A DNA stretch of 64,000 bases. Source: an uncultured Eggerthellaceae bacterium (lineage in GTDB: Bacteria > Actinomycetota > Coriobacteriia > Coriobacteriales > Eggerthellaceae). Position numbers and translations under genes: made by a program. The stretch spans positions 1 to 64,000 of the forward strand of contig CAIFEG010000006.1 of the NCBI GenBank assembly GCA_903789415.1, given 5' to 3'. Of this stretch, positions 63,901 to 64,000 are shown piece after piece. The stretch's first letter is position 1; every line of letters begins with the position of its first letter. The notes beneath the pieces were generated by a model. That model had not been told where the DNA came from, did not search any database, and saw nothing but the letters and a program-made list of their open reading frames with translations.

Positions 63901-64000
63901 TCAAAATCCCTCTTTCATTTCCTTAAAATCAAATGTATGTATACGTAAGGTGTCGTACCTTCTAGGGCCACGACACCATGTTTTTCGGAGGATTGCACTT
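63901..64000 (-). CDS. C-terminal end of a gene, probably rsmH (16S rRNA m4C1402 methyltransferase)
   Basis: One minus-strand frame stays open from the window edge for 32 codons and stops with TGA at 63901-63903, 2 nt before the ftsL ATG. It begins SAILRKTWCRG, reminiscent of the conserved SAKLR end of RsmH. rsmH is the usual neighbour upstream of ftsL. Only the last residues are visible, so this is inferred mainly from gene order. Confidence 0.4.
   Translation of the reverse strand, partial: SAILRKTWCRGPRRYDTLRIHTFDFKEMKEGF

Noticed and set aside
63949-63977. GGTGTCG/CGACACC hairpin as a terminator upstream of ftsL.
   Set aside because: No U-tract follows, and it falls inside the open frame that probably encodes the end of rsmH.

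Overview
The window looks like chromosomal, housekeeping DNA from a low- to mid-GC Actinomycetota, most likely class Coriobacteriia (an Atopobium/Olsenella-like lineage). This is an inference from gene content: a dcw cluster lacking ftsA but carrying sepF, yggT and divIVA; a LexA-type palindrome of the Gram-positive form; RpoD, Rho and trigger factor with long Lys/Ala/Ser-rich extensions; a type-31 ribosomal protein with a long charged tail; and a run of DegV paralogues. No plasmid, phage, insertion sequence or CRISPR signal was seen. Nearly all genes lie on the minus strand. The plus-strand exceptions are hsp20, a two-gene radical-SAM/DUF4130 DNA-repair operon, an exported hypothetical protein, a methyltransferase and rnpB.

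Layout: 1-10.7 kb holds thrS, a zinc-ribbon membrane protein, valS, clpX, clpP, tig, tRNA-Leu(TAG) and a small basic protein. 10.8-14.7 kb holds hsp20 behind a degenerate CIRCE operator, a GT-C-type membrane protein and rpoD. 15.0-17.3 kb is the radical SAM + DUF4130 pair behind a promoter with a LexA-like palindrome, followed by an unusual 15-bp repeat that carries the stop codons of both convergent genes. 17.5-22.4 kb has a PflX-like radical SAM protein overlapping a degenerate hydroxyisobutyrate-dehydrogenase-like protein, then three DegV proteins. 22.5-30.2 kb is pncB, a RicT-like PSP1 protein, holB, tmk and an archaeal-type topA. 30.5-43.5 kb holds an exported hypothetical protein, a DUF1385 protein, thyX, a methyltransferase, rpmE, pepC, a divergent metG, rho, a transaldolase-like aldolase, thiD and thiamine pyrophosphokinase. 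43.6-43.9 kb is RNase P RNA. 44.1-64 kb is a nearly complete division and cell-wall cluster read leftward: (rsmH end)-ftsL-ftsI-murE-murF-mraY-murD-ftsW-murG, murC-murB-ftsQ, ftsZ-pgeF-yggS, sepF-yggT-divIVA.

The dcw genes make and polymerise the peptidoglycan precursor at the division site. MurE carries the DNPR motif of meso-diaminopimelate-adding enzymes. FtsZ is probably tethered by SepF because ftsA is absent here. ClpX/ClpP, trigger factor and Hsp20 form a protein-quality group. tmk-holB-ricT-pncB is a tight operon of nucleotide supply and replication.

The most unusual signals are: (i) short tandem duplications abutting the stop codons of several unrelated genes, best seen at 17336-17470; (ii) the putatively SOS-controlled radical SAM/DUF4130 operon; (iii) a methionyl-tRNA synthetase-like protein whose KMSKS loop reads KASSSSK; (iv) an archaeal-type topoisomerase I; and (v) low-complexity extensions on many core proteins.
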